A stretch of DNA of 64,000 bases from Ruegeria sp. Alg231-54 (lineage in GTDB: Bacteria > Pseudomonadota > Alphaproteobacteria > Rhodobacterales > Rhodobacteraceae). Made by a program: the position numbers and the translations under genes. Positions 36,335-46,534 of this stretch are shown piece by piece. Within the stretch, counting starts at the first letter, position 1. Every line of letters starts with the position of its first letter. The notes beneath the pieces are model-generated. The model saw only the letters and a list, made by a program, of their open reading frames with translations. It had not been told where the DNA came from and made no database searches. Location of the stretch: NCBI RefSeq assembly GCF_900143525.1, contig NZ_FREZ01000001.1:434001-498000 (forward strand). The letters run 5' to 3'.

Positions 36335-36343
36335 AGAACTGCA

Positions 36344-39202
36344 CTATTCCGCAGCAACGCGCGCACCGTCCAACATCGGTTTGAGATACCTGCCGGTATG
36401 ACTGCGATCGACCTCGGCCACATTCTCGGGTGTCCCGGTTGCCACGATCTCACCACCGCCATCGCCGCCTTCCGGGCCGATATCAATGATGTGGTCGGCG
36501 GTTTTGACGACATCCAGATTGTGTTCAATCACAACGACCGTATTGCCCTGATCGACCAGTTCATGTAGCACTTCCAACAACTTGCGCACGTCTTCGAAAT
36601 GTAGGCCAGTGGTTGGTTCATCCAGAATATACAAAGTCCGCCCGGTCGAGCGTTTGGACAATTCTTTTGAAAGCTTCACGCGCTGCGCCTCGCCACCCGA
36701 AAGTGTGGTCGCCTGCTGCCCAACCTTAATATAACCAAGCCCGACACGGGCCAGTGCGTCCATTTTGTCGCGGATCGACGGCACGGCTTTAAAGAACTCC
36801 TGCGCGTCTTCGACGGTCATATCAAGGACATCGGCGATAGACTTGCCTTTGAACTTGATCTCCAGCGTTTCGCGGTTGTACCGCGCGCCCTTACAGGTTT
36901 CGCAGGTGACGTAAACATCGGGCAGGAAATGCATCTCAATCTTGATGACGCCGTCACCCTGACAGGCCTCGCAACGACCACCCTTGACGTTAAAGCTGAA
37001 CCGTCCGGGCTTATAGCCGCGCGCCTTTGCCTCGGGCAGACCGGCAAACCAATCGCGGATTGGCGTGAAGGCCCCGGTGTAAGTCGCTGGATTTGAACGC
37101 GGAGTTCGCCCGATAGGGCGCTGGTCAATGTCGATGACCTTATCCAGATGCTCCAACCCTTTGATGGTTTCGCAGGGCGCCGGCGTTTGCCGTGCGCCGT
37201 TCAGACGCATGGAGGCAGTTTTAAACAGCGTCTCAATCGTAAGCGTCGATTTTCCGCCGCCAGATACCCCGGTAACGCAAACGAACTTGCCCAACGGAAA
37301 CTCCGCCGTCACGTTTTTCAGGTTGTTCCCGGTCGCTTTGACGACCGTAACCTTCTTTTTGTTCCCTTTGCGTCGCTCGGCGGGGACCGAGATCTCGCGG
37401 GTTCCCGACAAATACTGCCCGGTCATCGAGGCCGCATCAGCCGCGATCTGGTCAGGCGTTCCCTTACTGACAACCTGACCACCATGCACTCCAGCCCCCG
37501 GCCCGATGTCAAAAACATAATCCGCCTCGCGGATTGCTTCCTCGTCATGCTCGACGACAATCACTGTGTTACCCTGGTCACGCAGGTTCTTGAGCGTCCC
37601 AAGCAAGCGATCGTTGTCCCGCTGGTGCAGACCAATGGACGGTTCATCCAGAACGTACAAAACTCCTGTCAAACCAGATCCGATCTGACTGGCCAGACGA
37701 ATGCGCTGGCTTTCACCACCAGACAAGGTACCACTTGAGCGGGACAGCGTAAGGTATTCCAAACCAACATTATTCAGAAATCCCAGTCGCTCACGGATCT
37801 CCTTGAGAATGGCACGCGCGATTTCGTTCTTCTGGACACTTAGATGGTTCGGTGCATCTTCGATCCAGGCTAGGGCCTCGCGGATCGACATCTGCACAAC
37901 CTGCCCAACATGCGCGCCTGCGATCTTAACCGCCAGCGCCTCAGGCCGTAGGCGATAGCCTTCACAGGCACCACAGGGACGGTTGTTCTGATACCGCTCA
38001 AACTCTTCACGGATCCATGCGCTGTCGGTCTCGCGATAGCGGCGCTGCATATTCGGGATCACGCCCTCAAAGCTGCGGGTGACCTGATAGACCCGCCCGC
38101 CTTCATCATAGCGGAATTGGATTTCTTCGTCGCCGGAACCGCGCAGAAACACTTGCTGCACCTTTGGCGGCAGGTCCTTCCACGGCGTGTTCTTGTCGAA
38201 CTCATAGTGTCGGGCAATCGCTTCGATGGTCTGCAGAAAGTACGGCGACTTTCCCTTGCGCCAGGGCGCCAACGCCCCGTCGTACAGTTTCAGAGTCTGG
38301 TCCGGCACCACAAGGCGTTCGTCAAAGAACAGCTCGACACCCAGACCATCACAATCCGGACACGCCCCGAACGGAGCGTTGAACGAAAACAAACGCGGTT
38401 CGATTTCGGGAATGGTGAAACCGCTGACCGGGCAAGCAAAGTTCTCGCTGAACGTAATCCGTTCCGGATCGCCTTCACGCGGCGCGGTTTCCAGTACGGC
38501 GATACCGTCGGCCAAGTCCAACGCGGTACGCAAACTGTCGGCCAGCCGGGTCTCCATCCCTTCGCGCACGACCAACCGGTCGACGACGACATCAATGTCA
38601 TGGCGATATTTCTTGTCCAGCGTGGGCGGTTCATCCAGCTCGTAGAATTCTCCGTCGACCTTTACGCGCTGGAAGCCCTGCTTGCGCAGTTCGAGGAATT
38701 CTTTTTTGTATTCGCCTTTGCGGTCGCGCACGATGGGGGCGAGCAAGTATCCGCGTGTCCCCTCCTCCATCGTCATGATGCGGTCGACCATGTCCTGGAC
38801 CTGCTGCGCCTCAATTGGCTGCCCAGTAGCGGGGCTGTACGGCGTTCCGGACCGGGCGAATAACAAGCGCATATAGTCATAGATCTCGGTGACCGTTCCG
38901 ACGGTCGAACGCGGGTTCTTGGATGTTGTCTTCTGTTCAATCGAGATAGCCGGTGACAGGCCGCTGATGTGATCCACATCTGGCTTTTCCATCATGTCCA
39001 AAAACTGGCGGGCATAGGCCGACAGGCTTTCAACGTAACGCCGCTGGCCCTCGGCATAGATCGTGTCGAAAGCCAAAGATGACTTACCAGACCCCGACAG
39101 CCCGGTGATCACCACAAGCTGATCACGTGGGATGTCCACGTCGATACCTTTGAGGTTATGTTCGCGCGCACCGCGCACTTCGATATTCTTCAGCTCAGCC
39201 AT
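36344..39202 (-). CDS. uvrA: Excinuclease ABC subunit UvrA
   Basis: Damage-recognition ATPase of nucleotide excision repair, 952 residues. The two ABC halves show Walker A motifs GLSGSGKSS near 30 and GVSGGGKST near 645, and two LSGGE signatures. Zinc-binding cysteines are visible in CPDCDGLGV and CEACQGDGV with CETCKG. The ATG at 39202 gives the standard start [17 protein letters not shown]; an earlier in-frame ATG would add 36 residues and run through the LexA boxes. SOS control is indicated. Confidence 0.97.
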   Translation of the reverse strand: MAELKNIEVRGAREHNLKGIDVDIPRDQLVVITGLSGSGKSSLAFDTIYAEGQRRYVESLSAYARQFLDMMEKPDVDHISGLSPAISIEQKTTSKNPRSTVGTVTEIYDYMRLLFARSGTPYSPATGQPIEAQQVQDMVDRIMTMEEGTRGYLLAPIVRDRKGEYKKEFLELRKQGFQRVKVDGEFYELDEPPTLDKKYRHDIDVVVDRLVVREGMETRLADSLRTALDLADGIAVLETAPREGDPERITFSENFACPVSGFTIPEIEPRLFSFNAPFGACPDCDGLGVELFFDERLVVPDQTLKLYDGALAPWRKGKSPYFLQTIEAIARHYEFDKNTPWKDLPPKVQQVFLRGSGDEEIQFRYDEGGRVYQVTRSFEGVIPNMQRRYRETDSAWIREEFERYQNNRPCGACEGYRLRPEALAVKIAGAHVGQVVQMSIREALAWIEDAPNHLSVQKNEIARAILKEIRERLGFLNNVGLEYLTLSRSSGTLSGGESQRIRLASQIGSGLTGVLYVLDEPSIGLHQRDNDRLLGTLKNLRDQGNTVIVVEHDEEAIREADYVFDIGPGAGVHGGQVVSKGTPDQIAADAASMTGQYLSGTREISVPAERRKGNKKKVTVVKATGNNLKNVTAEFPLGKFVCVTGVSGGGKSTLTIETLFKTASMRLNGARQTPAPCETIKGLEHLDKVIDIDQRPIGRTPRSNPATYTGAFTPIRDWFAGLPEAKARGYKPGRFSFNVKGGRCEACQGDGVIKIEMHFLPDVYVTCETCKGARYNRETLEIKFKGKSIADVLDMTVEDAQEFFKAVPSIRDKMDALARVGLGYIKVGQQATTLSGGEAQRVKLSKELSKRSTGRTLYILDEPTTGLHFEDVRKLLEVLHELVDQGNTVVVIEHNLDVVKTADHIIDIGPEGGDGGGEIVATGTPENVAEVDRSHTGRYLKPMLDGARVAAE

Positions 39203-39239
39203 TTTTGGCCCCCAACACACAAGTGTCTTAGAAATAGGT

Positions 39240-39254
39240 GAACGACGCTGGAAC
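39240..39254 (-). promoter_or_regulatory. LexA box 1 upstream of uvrA
   Basis: GAAC-GACGCTG-GAAC on the plus strand, i.e. GTTC-N7-GTTC toward uvrA, the alphaproteobacterial LexA consensus with no mismatch. It is 38 bases before the uvrA ATG. Confidence 0.85.
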
Positions 39255-39270
39255 TCCAACAGAAAAGTTA

Positions 39271-39285
39271 GAACAAAGCAAGAAC
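39271..39285 (-). promoter_or_regulatory. LexA box 2 upstream of uvrA
   Basis: GAAC-AAAGCAA-GAAC, a second perfect box, 31 bp from the first (centre to centre), about three helical turns. Confidence 0.8.
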
Positions 39286-39378
39286 TGTCATCTATTCGCC
39301 GATCCGACAAGGCAGCATCGCAATTGACACGCCGAAGCGTGGCACAATTTACGAAATTACCGCTGACTTTGTGGAAAA

Positions 39379-39455
39379 TGGCGCGGTTGACGGGGCTCGA
39401 ACCCGCGACCCCCGGCGTGACAGGCCGGTACTCTAACCAACTGAGCTACAACCGC
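39379..39455 (-). tRNA. tRNA-Asp (GTC), copy 1
   Basis: 77 nt, read on the minus strand: acceptor GCGGTTG paired with CAACCGC, then G and encoded CCA; anticodon loop CTGTCAC gives GTC. D-arm CTCAGTTGGTTAG. It is 46 bases downstream of copy 2 and nearly identical to it. Confidence 0.97.
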
Positions 39456-39501
39456 GCATCTATTTTCGTGATCCCTTAACCCGGATCCAGGCTGACAGCA
39501 G

Positions 39502-39578
39502 TGGCGCGGTTGACGGGGCTCGAACCCGCGACCCCCGGCGTGACAGGCCGGTACTCTAACCATCTGAGCTACAACCGC
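39502..39578 (-). tRNA. tRNA-Asp (GTC), copy 2
   Basis: 77 nt with encoded CCA. It differs from copy 1 by one base in the D loop (ATGGTTAG instead of TTGGTTAG). It is first in transcription order, with a promoter at 39610-39638. Confidence 0.97.
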
Positions 39579-39609
39579 CCGCTGTCTGTTCATCGCTGAA
39601 CGTTTGGGT

Positions 39610-39638
39610 GTATTATGGCTACGCCCCGACATCGTCAA
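39610..39638 (-). promoter_or_regulatory. Probable promoter of the tRNA-Asp pair
   Basis: On the minus strand, TTGACG (39633-39638) and TAATAC (39610-39615) with 17 bases between them, 32 bases upstream of the first tRNA. The -10 is weak, the -35 strong. Confidence 0.55.
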
Positions 39639-39789
39639 GCGGCGTTTTGAAGTTTTTTCGAAGAACCTGATTTTTTCCGATTGAGCCACCCACCCCCGAG
39701 GCCGGAAAACCAGCTTTTCATGGGCTGGATCGAATTCACCACCGGCCATCTTGCCAACCAATCCGAGTCGCTGTAACAGCAGCGCCTAC

Positions 39790-39864
39790 GGGTGATTAGC
39801 TCAGTGGTAGAGCGCTTCGTTCACATCGAAGATGTCAGGAGTTCAAATCTCTTATCACCCACCA
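39790..39864 (+). tRNA. tRNA-Val (CAC)
   Basis: 75 nt: acceptor GGGTGAT/ATCACCC, D-arm GCTC/GAGC, anticodon stem CTTCG/CGAAG around TTCACAT (anticodon CAC), and encoded CCA. The 211 bases between it and the tRNA-Asp pair hold no other gene. Confidence 0.95.
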
Positions 39865-39991
39865 TTCCACTTCCTCAGAATCAACGCCTTCTAAGGCCTT
39901 GAAATTACAATGCTTGCCAGCTTGCATTTCAACTGCGTATCGTTCTTGCATCTGCCGTGTGATCAACCGGCGCTGAAGCACGGGGTTTCGC

Positions 39992-41578
39992 ATGGCCAAA
40001 TTGAAACGGGACATTGGCCTTGTCGGCCTGACCTTCATTTCGGTCGGTGGAATTATCGGTTCCGGCTGGTTGTTCGGCCCCCTCCTCGCAGTTCAACACG
40101 CAGGTCCTGCCGCTATCCTTTCGTGGATCATTGGCGCGGTGGCCATGTTCGTTCTTGCGATAACCTTCGCCGAGATCTCGGCCATGCTGCCCATTCCCGG
40201 AGGGATCGCCCGCGTCCCCCAGTTTTCGCACGGCAACATCGTTTCGATGGCAATGGGGTGGACAGCCTGGATTGGGTACAACACCACCGCCCCGATTGAG
40301 GTCGAGGCGATGCTTAAATACCTCGGGCCTTATTCTCCCTGGCTGCACACAGCCGATACGGGCGATTTGACCGGCGCGGGTATCGCTGTGGCGTTGTTTT
40401 TCATGTTGTTGTTCGTTGTCATTAATGCGTTGGGGGTAAAATTCTTCACGCAAGTCAACGCGGCGCTGACATGGGCCAAAATTGCCATTCCTATCGTTCT
40501 ATCGGTTCTACTGATCGCAAGTCGATTTGACACCGGGAACTTCACCCAACCGGGTGGTTTTGCGCCGTACGGCTTGCAGGGCATCATGGCGGCCGTTTCA
40601 ACCGGAGGCGTCATCTTTTCCTTTATCGGTTTCCGCCATGTGGTCGATATGGCCGGTGAGGTTCGAAACCCCAAAGTAGCCATTCCTGCGGCACTGGTGC
40701 TGTCCATCATTCTGTGTGCAGCCATTTACGTCGGATTACAGATCGCGTTTATCGGCGCACTTGACCCGGAGATGCTGAAGAACGGCTGGGCAAGCCTGAA
40801 TTTTAGCGGTCAGGGGCCATTGGACGGGGTCATACTATCTGTCGGGATCGTCTGGTTCCTGAGCGTTTTAAACATAGGCTCGGTCATTGGCCCCTTTGGC
40901 AACGGTTTGGTGTCCACCGGCTCGAACGCGCGAATCGCGCTGGCCTTGTCACAGAACGGGTTCCTGCCAAAGCGTTTGCAAATACTGTCCTCATTTGGGG
41001 TGCCCTTGTGGGCCTTGGCTCTGAACTTTCTGATAGGAATTCTGTTCCTTCTTACGGTCCCGTTCACCACCGTTATTGCCCTGAATGGTGCGGCCATAGT
41101 CGTATCTTTTGCCGTTGGGCCAATCGCCGTTGTGTGCCTGCGCCGCCTGATGCCGGACCACCCGCGTTCCATTCGCATCCCCTTCGTTAAAGTGGTGGCC
41201 ATCACGGCCTTCGCTGTCGCCACGCTCATCGTTTATTGGAGCGGATGGGACACCGTTTGGCGGCTTGGCATCGCGTTAATCGTCGGGTTTGTTCTTCTTC
41301 TGGCACGGTTCCACAATCGGCTGGACGAAATGGACGTGACCGAGGCCCTGTGGCTGGTTCCCTATTTCGGAGGGATCGGCCTGATCTCGTTCCTGGGACA
41401 GTTCGGGGAAGGTGCGCTTAAGCAAATTCCCTTTGGCTGGGATATTTTGCTGTGCGTCCTGCTTTCAATCGTCATTTTTGGTCTGGCGGTCCGATCCTCG
41501 CTGTCCGCCAAAAAGTTTCAGACTTACATCGCCGAGGAAGAGGTTCTGGACCCGAAGAAACCCGTTATCGGCTTCTGA
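39992..41578 (+). CDS. APC-family amino acid permease
   Basis: A 528-residue inner-membrane transporter with about 12-14 membrane segments. The APC signature of helix 1 is GGIIGSGWLFGPLL, and ISAMLPIPGGIARVPQFSHG follows near helix 2-3. Substrate is not evident; amino acid uptake is inferred from the family. It follows tRNA-Val by 127 bases and ends at a terminator shared with lon. Confidence 0.9.
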   Translation: MAKLKRDIGLVGLTFISVGGIIGSGWLFGPLLAVQHAGPAAILSWIIGAVAMFVLAITFAEISAMLPIPGGIARVPQFSHGNIVSMAMGWTAWIGYNTTAPIEVEAMLKYLGPYSPWLHTADTGDLTGAGIAVALFFMLLFVVINALGVKFFTQVNAALTWAKIAIPIVLSVLLIASRFDTGNFTQPGGFAPYGLQGIMAAVSTGGVIFSFIGFRHVVDMAGEVRNPKVAIPAALVLSIILCAAIYVGLQIAFIGALDPEMLKNGWASLNFSGQGPLDGVILSVGIVWFLSVLNIGSVIGPFGNGLVSTGSNARIALALSQNGFLPKRLQILSSFGVPLWALALNFLIGILFLLTVPFTTVIALNGAAIVVSFAVGPIAVVCLRRLMPDHPRSIRIPFVKVVAITAFAVATLIVYWSGWDTVWRLGIALIVGFVLLLARFHNRLDEMDVTEALWLVPYFGGIGLISFLGQFGEGALKQIPFGWDILLCVLLSIVIFGLAVRSSLSAKKFQTYIAEEEVLDPKKPVIGF

Positions 41579-41584
41579 AAAGGA

Positions 41585-41610
41585 AAAAGGCGGGCAAAAC
41601 CCCGCCTTTT
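41585..41610. terminator. Bidirectional terminator between the permease and lon
   Basis: AAAAGGCGGG, loop CAAAAC, CCCGCCTTTT; a 10-bp perfect stem with A and T tails, usable from both sides. Confidence 0.88.
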
Positions 41611-41630
41611 CTTTGTCTATTGCCTATCGC

Positions 41631-44039
41631 TTAGTGCGTCGTGGCAGACGGGCTTGCGCTTTCAGTGGCCTTCGCAGCGGCTGCGGCAGCCTCTTCGGCG
41701 GCCTCATCCCACTCAATCGCTTCCGGCTCATGTACCAGTGCCAGTTTGAGAACTTCGGACACGTGCTCTACCGGAATGATCTTCAGACCTTCTTTCACGT
41801 TGTCCGGGATCTCGGCCAGGTCCTTTTCGTTCTCTTCCGGGATCAGAACAGTCTTGATGCCACCGCGCAGGGCCGCCAGCAATTTCTCTTTCAAACCACC
41901 AATCGGCATCGCATTTCCGCGCAACGAAACCTCACCCGTCATCGCGATGTCCTTGCGAACCGGAATACCGGTCAGCACGGATACGATCGAGGTCACCATG
42001 GCCAGACCAGCCGAAGGCCCGTCTTTCGGAGTCGCACCATCCGGCACGTGCACGTGGATGTCTATCTTGTCGAACTTGGGTGGCTTCACCCCAATCTGAG
42101 GCGAAATTGACCGCACATAAGACGACGCCGCATCGATGGATTCCTTCATCACATCGCCCAGCTTGCCGGTGGTCTTCATCCGACCCTTGCCCGGCAGTTT
42201 CAGCGCCTCGATATGCAACAGATCACCACCGACCGATGTCCACGCCAGACCGGTGACAACACCAACCTGATCGTCCTGTTCGGCCAGGCCATAGCGGAAC
42301 TTGGGAACGCCTAGGAACTCATCAAGATTTTCTGGCGTCACCGTTACTGATTCCGCCTCTTTTTTGATGATCTTGGTCAGCGACTTCCGGGCCACCTTGG
42401 CGATTTCACGTTCTAGGTTCCGAACGCCAGCTTCCCGCGTGTAAGTGCGGATGATCGAATGCAGCGCGTCATCGGTCAGTTCGAACTCTTTGGCCTTCAG
42501 GCCATGGTTCTTCACCTGCTTGCTGATCAGATGCTGCTTGGCGATCTCGCTTTTTTCGTCCTCGGTGTAACCGGCCAGCGGAATGATCTCCATCCGGTCC
42601 AGCAAAGGCCCAGGCATGTTGTAGCTGTTGGATGTGGTCAGGAACATCACGTTGGACAGGTCGTATTCGACCTCAAGGTAGTGGTCCATGAATGTGCTGT
42701 TCTGCTCCGGGTCCAACACCTCGAGCATCGCCGAAGCCGGGTCACCACGGAAGTCCTGCCCCATCTTGTCGATCTCGTCGAGCAGGATGAGCGGGTTTGT
42801 GGTCTTCGCCTTTTTCAGCGCCTGGATGATCTTACCAGGCATCGAACCGATATAGGTTCGACGGTGGCCTCGAATCTCGGATTCGTCGCGTACACCACCC
42901 AGCGAGATGCGAATGAACTCGCGCCCCGTCGCACGTGCAACCGACTTACCAAGTGAGGTTTTACCCACACCCGGAGGGCCAACAAGGCACATGATCGGCC
43001 CCTTCAGCTTCTTCGACCGCTGCTGAACAGCCAGATATTCGACGATCCGTTCCTTGACCTTCTCAAGGCCATAGTGATCGGCATCCAGAATGTCCTGCGC
43101 GCGGCCCAGATCTTTTTTCACGCGGGATTTGGTGCCCCACGGCAAGGCCAAAATCCAGTCCAGATAGTTGCGTACGACGGTGGCCTCAGCCGACATCGGG
43201 CTCATGTTCCGCAGCTTTTTCAGCTCGCCTTCGGCCTTTTCACGGGCCTCTTTCGACAGCTTGGTCTCTTCGATCTTGGCTTCCAGTTCAGCAACTTCAT
43301 TGCTGCCGTCTTCGCCATCACCAAGTTCCTTCTGAATGGCCTTCATCTGCTCATTCAGATAGTACTCGCGCTGCGTCTTCTCCATCTGGGTTTTGACGCG
43401 GGTCTTGATCTTTTTCTCGACCTGCAGAACCGACATTTCGCCCTGCATCAGGCCATAGACCTTCTCAAGTCGCTCGCTGACGCTTAGGGTTTCCAGTAGG
43501 TCTTGCTTTTGTTCGACTTCAATCCCCAAATGACCCGACACAAGGTCAGCCAGCTTTGCCGGTTCGGTGGATTCTCCAACTGCGGTCAACGCTTCTTCGG
43601 GGATGTTTTTGCGCACTTTCGCGTAACGCTCGAATTCATCCGCAACAGTGCGCTGAAGTGCTTCGGTTGTCGTAACGTCGCCAGGAATCTCGGTCAGATA
43701 CTCGGCGCGGGCCTCAAAAAATTCTTCGTTTTCAAGGAATTCCGTGATCATCACACGGGCTTGGCCCTCGACCAGCACCTTCACGGTGCCGTCCGGCAAT
43801 TTCAGCAATTGCAGTACATTGGCCAGCACACCGGAACGGTAGATGCCGTCCTCGGTTGGATCATCGTCGCTCGGGTCGATCTGGCTGGACAACAGAATCT
43901 GCTTGTCGTCCTGCATCACTTCTTCCAGCGCCCGGACGGATTTTTCCCGACCAACGAACAGCGGCACGATCATATGCGGGAAAACCACGATATCGCGCAG
44001 CGGCAGCACTGGGTATGAGGAGTTCAGGGGCTCTTGCAT
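41631..44039 (-). CDS. lon: ATP-dependent protease Lon
   Basis: Cytoplasmic AAA+ serine protease that removes misfolded and regulatory proteins, 802 residues. LON N-domain at 1-200, coiled coil near 200-300, Walker [10 protein letters not shown] near 355, and the catalytic dyad S676 in [11 protein letters not shown] with K719 in GGLKEKLLA. The last 20 residues are an alanine-rich tail. A sigma32-like promoter lies upstream at 44119-44147, in line with heat induction. Confidence 0.97.
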   Translation of the reverse strand: MQEPLNSSYPVLPLRDIVVFPHMIVPLFVGREKSVRALEEVMQDDKQILLSSQIDPSDDDPTEDGIYRSGVLANVLQLLKLPDGTVKVLVEGQARVMITEFLENEEFFEARAEYLTEIPGDVTTTEALQRTVADEFERYAKVRKNIPEEALTAVGESTEPAKLADLVSGHLGIEVEQKQDLLETLSVSERLEKVYGLMQGEMSVLQVEKKIKTRVKTQMEKTQREYYLNEQMKAIQKELGDGEDGSNEVAELEAKIEETKLSKEAREKAEGELKKLRNMSPMSAEATVVRNYLDWILALPWGTKSRVKKDLGRAQDILDADHYGLEKVKERIVEYLAVQQRSKKLKGPIMCLVGPPGVGKTSLGKSVARATGREFIRISLGGVRDESEIRGHRRTYIGSMPGKIIQALKKAKTTNPLILLDEIDKMGQDFRGDPASAMLEVLDPEQNSTFMDHYLEVEYDLSNVMFLTTSNSYNMPGPLLDRMEIIPLAGYTEDEKSEIAKQHLISKQVKNHGLKAKEFELTDDALHSIIRTYTREAGVRNLEREIAKVARKSLTKIIKKEAESVTVTPENLDEFLGVPKFRYGLAEQDDQVGVVTGLAWTSVGGDLLHIEALKLPGKGRMKTTGKLGDVMKESIDAASSYVRSISPQIGVKPPKFDKIDIHVHVPDGATPKDGPSAGLAMVTSIVSVLTGIPVRKDIAMTGEVSLRGNAMPIGGLKEKLLAALRGGIKTVLIPEENEKDLAEIPDNVKEGLKIIPVEHVSEVLKLALVHEPEAIEWDEAAEEAAAAAAKATESASPSATTH

Positions 44040-44118
44040 GCTCTATCCTTATCATTGGCAAGACGGCTCTGGTCCCTCATCGAGGCAACGCCCGGCCGTC
44101 TCCTGTCTTGGACGATAA

Positions 44119-44147
44119 AGGTGGGGCAGTTACCGCCCTATTTCAAC
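44119..44147 (-). promoter_or_regulatory. Heat-shock (RpoH/sigma32) type promoter of lon
   Basis: On the minus strand, GTTGAAA (44141-44147), 14 bases, CCCCACCT (44119-44126). It matches CTTGAAA-N14-CCCCATNT at 6 of 7 and all but one defined -10 base. It lies about 80-108 bases upstream of the lon ATG. Confidence 0.65.
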
Positions 44148-44250
44148 CTTACCGCCATCTCTCATGGTGAGAATGACCTGAGGTGTTCGGGACTGCAAGG
44201 CACCTGATGGACTATTCGGTGATTTTGATCACCAAAACGCCAAGCGCCTA

Positions 44251-45381
44251 TCAAACAGGCTCAATATCGCCTTGCGCGCGCTGCGCATGGAACTCGACCT
44301 GCCACGCATCGAATGTTCCGGCAGCGATGGCGTCACGCATCCCCTGCATGATCTCTTGGAAATAGTGCAGATTATGCCAGGTCAGCAGCATACCCGAGAT
44401 CATCTCGTTCGAGCGGAACACATGGTGCAGATAGGCGCGGGAGTAGTTTGAACAGGCGGGACACGTGCAGTGTTCATCCAACGGGCGCGGATCGTCTGAA
44501 TGGCGGGCATTCTTGATGTTCACCACGCCGTAGCGCGTGAAAACCTGCCCTGTGCGCCCCGAACGGGACGGCAACACGCAATCCATCATGTCAATGCCGC
44601 GCGCAACGGCGCCGACAATATCATCCGGTTTTCCCACGCCCATCAAATAACGAGGTTTATCGACCGGAAGCATATCAGGCGCAAAGTCCAGCACGTCGAA
44701 CATCGCTTCCTGGCCTTCACCCACGGCAAGACCACCGACAGCGTAACCTTCGAAATCGATCTCTTTCAGCGCCTCGGCCGATTCCTCGCGGAAATCCTGC
44801 TCAAGCCCGCCCTGCTGAATGCCGAATAAAGCGTGACCGGGACGATCCCCGAAAGCGTCACGCGACCGCTCGGCCCACCGCATCGACAGGCGCATCGACT
44901 CGGCAATGCGATCCCGGTCAGCGGGCAGCGCCGGGCACTCGTCGAAACACATGACGATGTCGGACCTCAACAGGCGCTGAATCTCCATCGACCGTTCAGG
45001 CGTCAATTCGTGGCGCGAGCCGTCGATATGAGATTTGAAGGTCACACCCTTTTCGGTCAGCTTGCGCAACCCGGCCAATGACATGACCTGGAACCCACCG
45101 GAATCCGTCAAGATCGGCCGTTCCCAATTCATGAACTTGTGCAACCCGCCCAGACGGTCGATCCGTTCGGCGGTCGGGCGCAGCATCAGGTGATATGTGT
45201 TGCCCAACAGGATGTCCGCCCCTGTGGCGCGTACGCTTTCCGGCATCATCGCTTTGACCGTTGCCGCGGTGCCAACCGGCATGAAAGCTGGCGTGCGCAC
45301 TTCTCCGCGCGGAGTGTTGATTACTCCGGTACGGGCCTTGCCGTCTGTGGCCTTCAGGTCAAAAGAGAAACGGTCTGTCAT
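44251..45381 (-). CDS. tgt: tRNA-guanine transglycosylase
   Basis: Exchanges guanine-34 for preQ1 in tRNAs Asp, Asn, His and Tyr on the way to queuosine. 376 residues. The catalytic nucleophile region [11 protein letters not shown] has D93; zinc ligands appear as [16 protein letters not shown] near 303-330. It lies 64 bases downstream of the nucleoside hydrolase gene. A target, tRNA-Asp, is encoded twice 5 kb away, but that is probably chance. Confidence 0.97.
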   Translation of the reverse strand: MTDRFSFDLKATDGKARTGVINTPRGEVRTPAFMPVGTAATVKAMMPESVRATGADILLGNTYHLMLRPTAERIDRLGGLHKFMNWERPILTDSGGFQVMSLAGLRKLTEKGVTFKSHIDGSRHELTPERSMEIQRLLRSDIVMCFDECPALPADRDRIAESMRLSMRWAERSRDAFGDRPGHALFGIQQGGLEQDFREESAEALKEIDFEGYAVGGLAVGEGQEAMFDVLDFAPDMLPVDKPRYLMGVGKPDDIVGAVARGIDMMDCVLPSRSGRTGQVFTRYGVVNIKNARHSDDPRPLDEHCTCPACSNYSRAYLHHVFRSNEMISGMLLTWHNLHYFQEIMQGMRDAIAAGTFDAWQVEFHAQRAQGDIEPV

Positions 45382-45445
45382 GTGAATGCCTCAGGGTCGC
45401 TGAACCGGGCAGCAATTGCCCGATCTTTGCTGGTATTGCAAGCCG

Positions 45446-46357
45446 TCAGGGCAATGACGCAACGCGGTCAGTGAACAGGCTAACAACCCCTGCCCCATCC
45501 ACATCCCGGCATACGCGCACTGTTGGTCTGTTGGCATCCGGTCGGGTTGCCCCGATTTGCGGACCATCTACCTCAACCTGAAGCCCGGTTTCGACTATCT
45601 CGAACATGGGTTCGTGGGTACAGGCAATCACAGCCGTCGAGTCGTGCAGGCCACACCCCTCCAATCCGCCGATATCCTTGTAGAACTTCAGGTAGAATTT
45701 CGAGATGTCGCGCAGGAACCCGCCTATGTCAGCGGAACGCGCCGCCAATGCATCAAAATCCGCAGTCTCGTACAGAGTTTTCAGCGTGACATCCAAGCCG
45801 ACCAGAACGGTATCTGGCGGAGACGCGAACACTGCATCCGCGGCCTGCGCATCGTGATAGATGTTGGCCTCGGCATGCTCCGTGATGTTCCCGGGGCAAA
45901 ACACGGCACCGCCCATGATCACCAGTCGCTTGATGTTGCCTGCAAACTCTGGGTCCAACCGCATGGCATCGGCGACATTGGTCAACGGACCAATGGCGCA
46001 GACGACCAGCTCACCCTTGTGTTCCCGCGCCTGCTCGACAAGGAATTCGGCCGCTGTCAGGGGGTGATTTTCCCCAATCTGCGGGATGTCAGTCAAATCA
46101 CCGAATCCCTCGGGGCCGTGCACGTGCTCGGACGGGTCGTATGTGGTCGCACCAACTGGAAGCGGCGCCCCCTCAGCCACTGGCGCGTCCAATCCAAGTT
46201 TATGGAGCAAGAACCGCGCGTTCCGGCTGGATTGGTGCACATGCGTGTTGCCGAAAACCGTGGTCAGGCCGATCAGGTTTATTTCTGGTGCAGCGGCGGC
46301 ATAGGCAATGGCCATCGCATCGTCGATGCCCGGGTCTGTATCAATTATCAGTTTCAT
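45446..46357 (-). CDS. Inosine-uridine preferring nucleoside hydrolase family protein
   Basis: Cleaves the N-glycosidic bond of ribonucleosides. 303 residues from ATG 46357. The calcium-binding N-terminal motif MKLIIDTDPGIDDAMAI is complete, and ANIYHDAQAADAVF is the second metal/substrate segment. A TTG start six codons upstream is less likely, because GGGCGGGG acts as the ribosome site for this ATG. It is divergent from the SPFH/NfeD operon. Confidence 0.93.
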   Translation of the reverse strand: MKLIIDTDPGIDDAMAIAYAAAAPEINLIGLTTVFGNTHVHQSSRNARFLLHKLGLDAPVAEGAPLPVGATTYDPSEHVHGPEGFGDLTDIPQIGENHPLTAAEFLVEQAREHKGELVVCAIGPLTNVADAMRLDPEFAGNIKRLVIMGGAVFCPGNITEHAEANIYHDAQAADAVFASPPDTVLVGLDVTLKTLYETADFDALAARSADIGGFLRDISKFYLKFYKDIGGLEGCGLHDSTAVIACTHEPMFEIVETGLQVEVDGPQIGATRPDANRPTVRVCRDVDGAGVVSLFTDRVASLP

Positions 46358-46498
46358 CCCCGCCCGATAGCGCAATCAGAACCGGATGCAAAGCAGCCAC
46401 ATTCAAAATATTCCATGCCACATTGTGGTTTTCAGAGATTTGCATCTATCCCCATTCCCGCCATACCAGAGTTGAAAATGGGCGAGTCAATTCCCAAG

Positions 46499-46516
46499 TG
46501 TATACCATGGTACACA
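46499..46516. promoter_or_regulatory. 18-bp near-perfect palindrome upstream of the SPFH gene
   Basis: TGTATACCATGGTACACA: 16 of 18 bases obey dyad symmetry, with the core TACCATGGTA perfect. It is 18 bases before the SPFH ATG and 142 bases from the divergent nucleoside hydrolase start. It looks like an operator; the regulator is unknown. Confidence 0.5.
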
Positions 46517-46534
46517 ATAATACAGAGGACAGAT

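Noticed and set aside
39379-39864. Integration site of a mobile element at the tRNA cluster
   Set aside because: No integrase and no direct repeat of a tRNA 3' end was found; flanking genes are core genes.
44218-44233. GGTGAT/ATCACC hairpin after tgt as terminator or FNR site
   Set aside because: No T tract in the direction of tgt, and the TTGAT-N4-ATCAA pattern is not met.
45557-46534. 326-codon upstream extension of the SPFH frame
   Set aside because: It is antisense to the nucleoside hydrolase gene and not homologous to SPFH proteins; the ATG at 46535 has a ribosome site.
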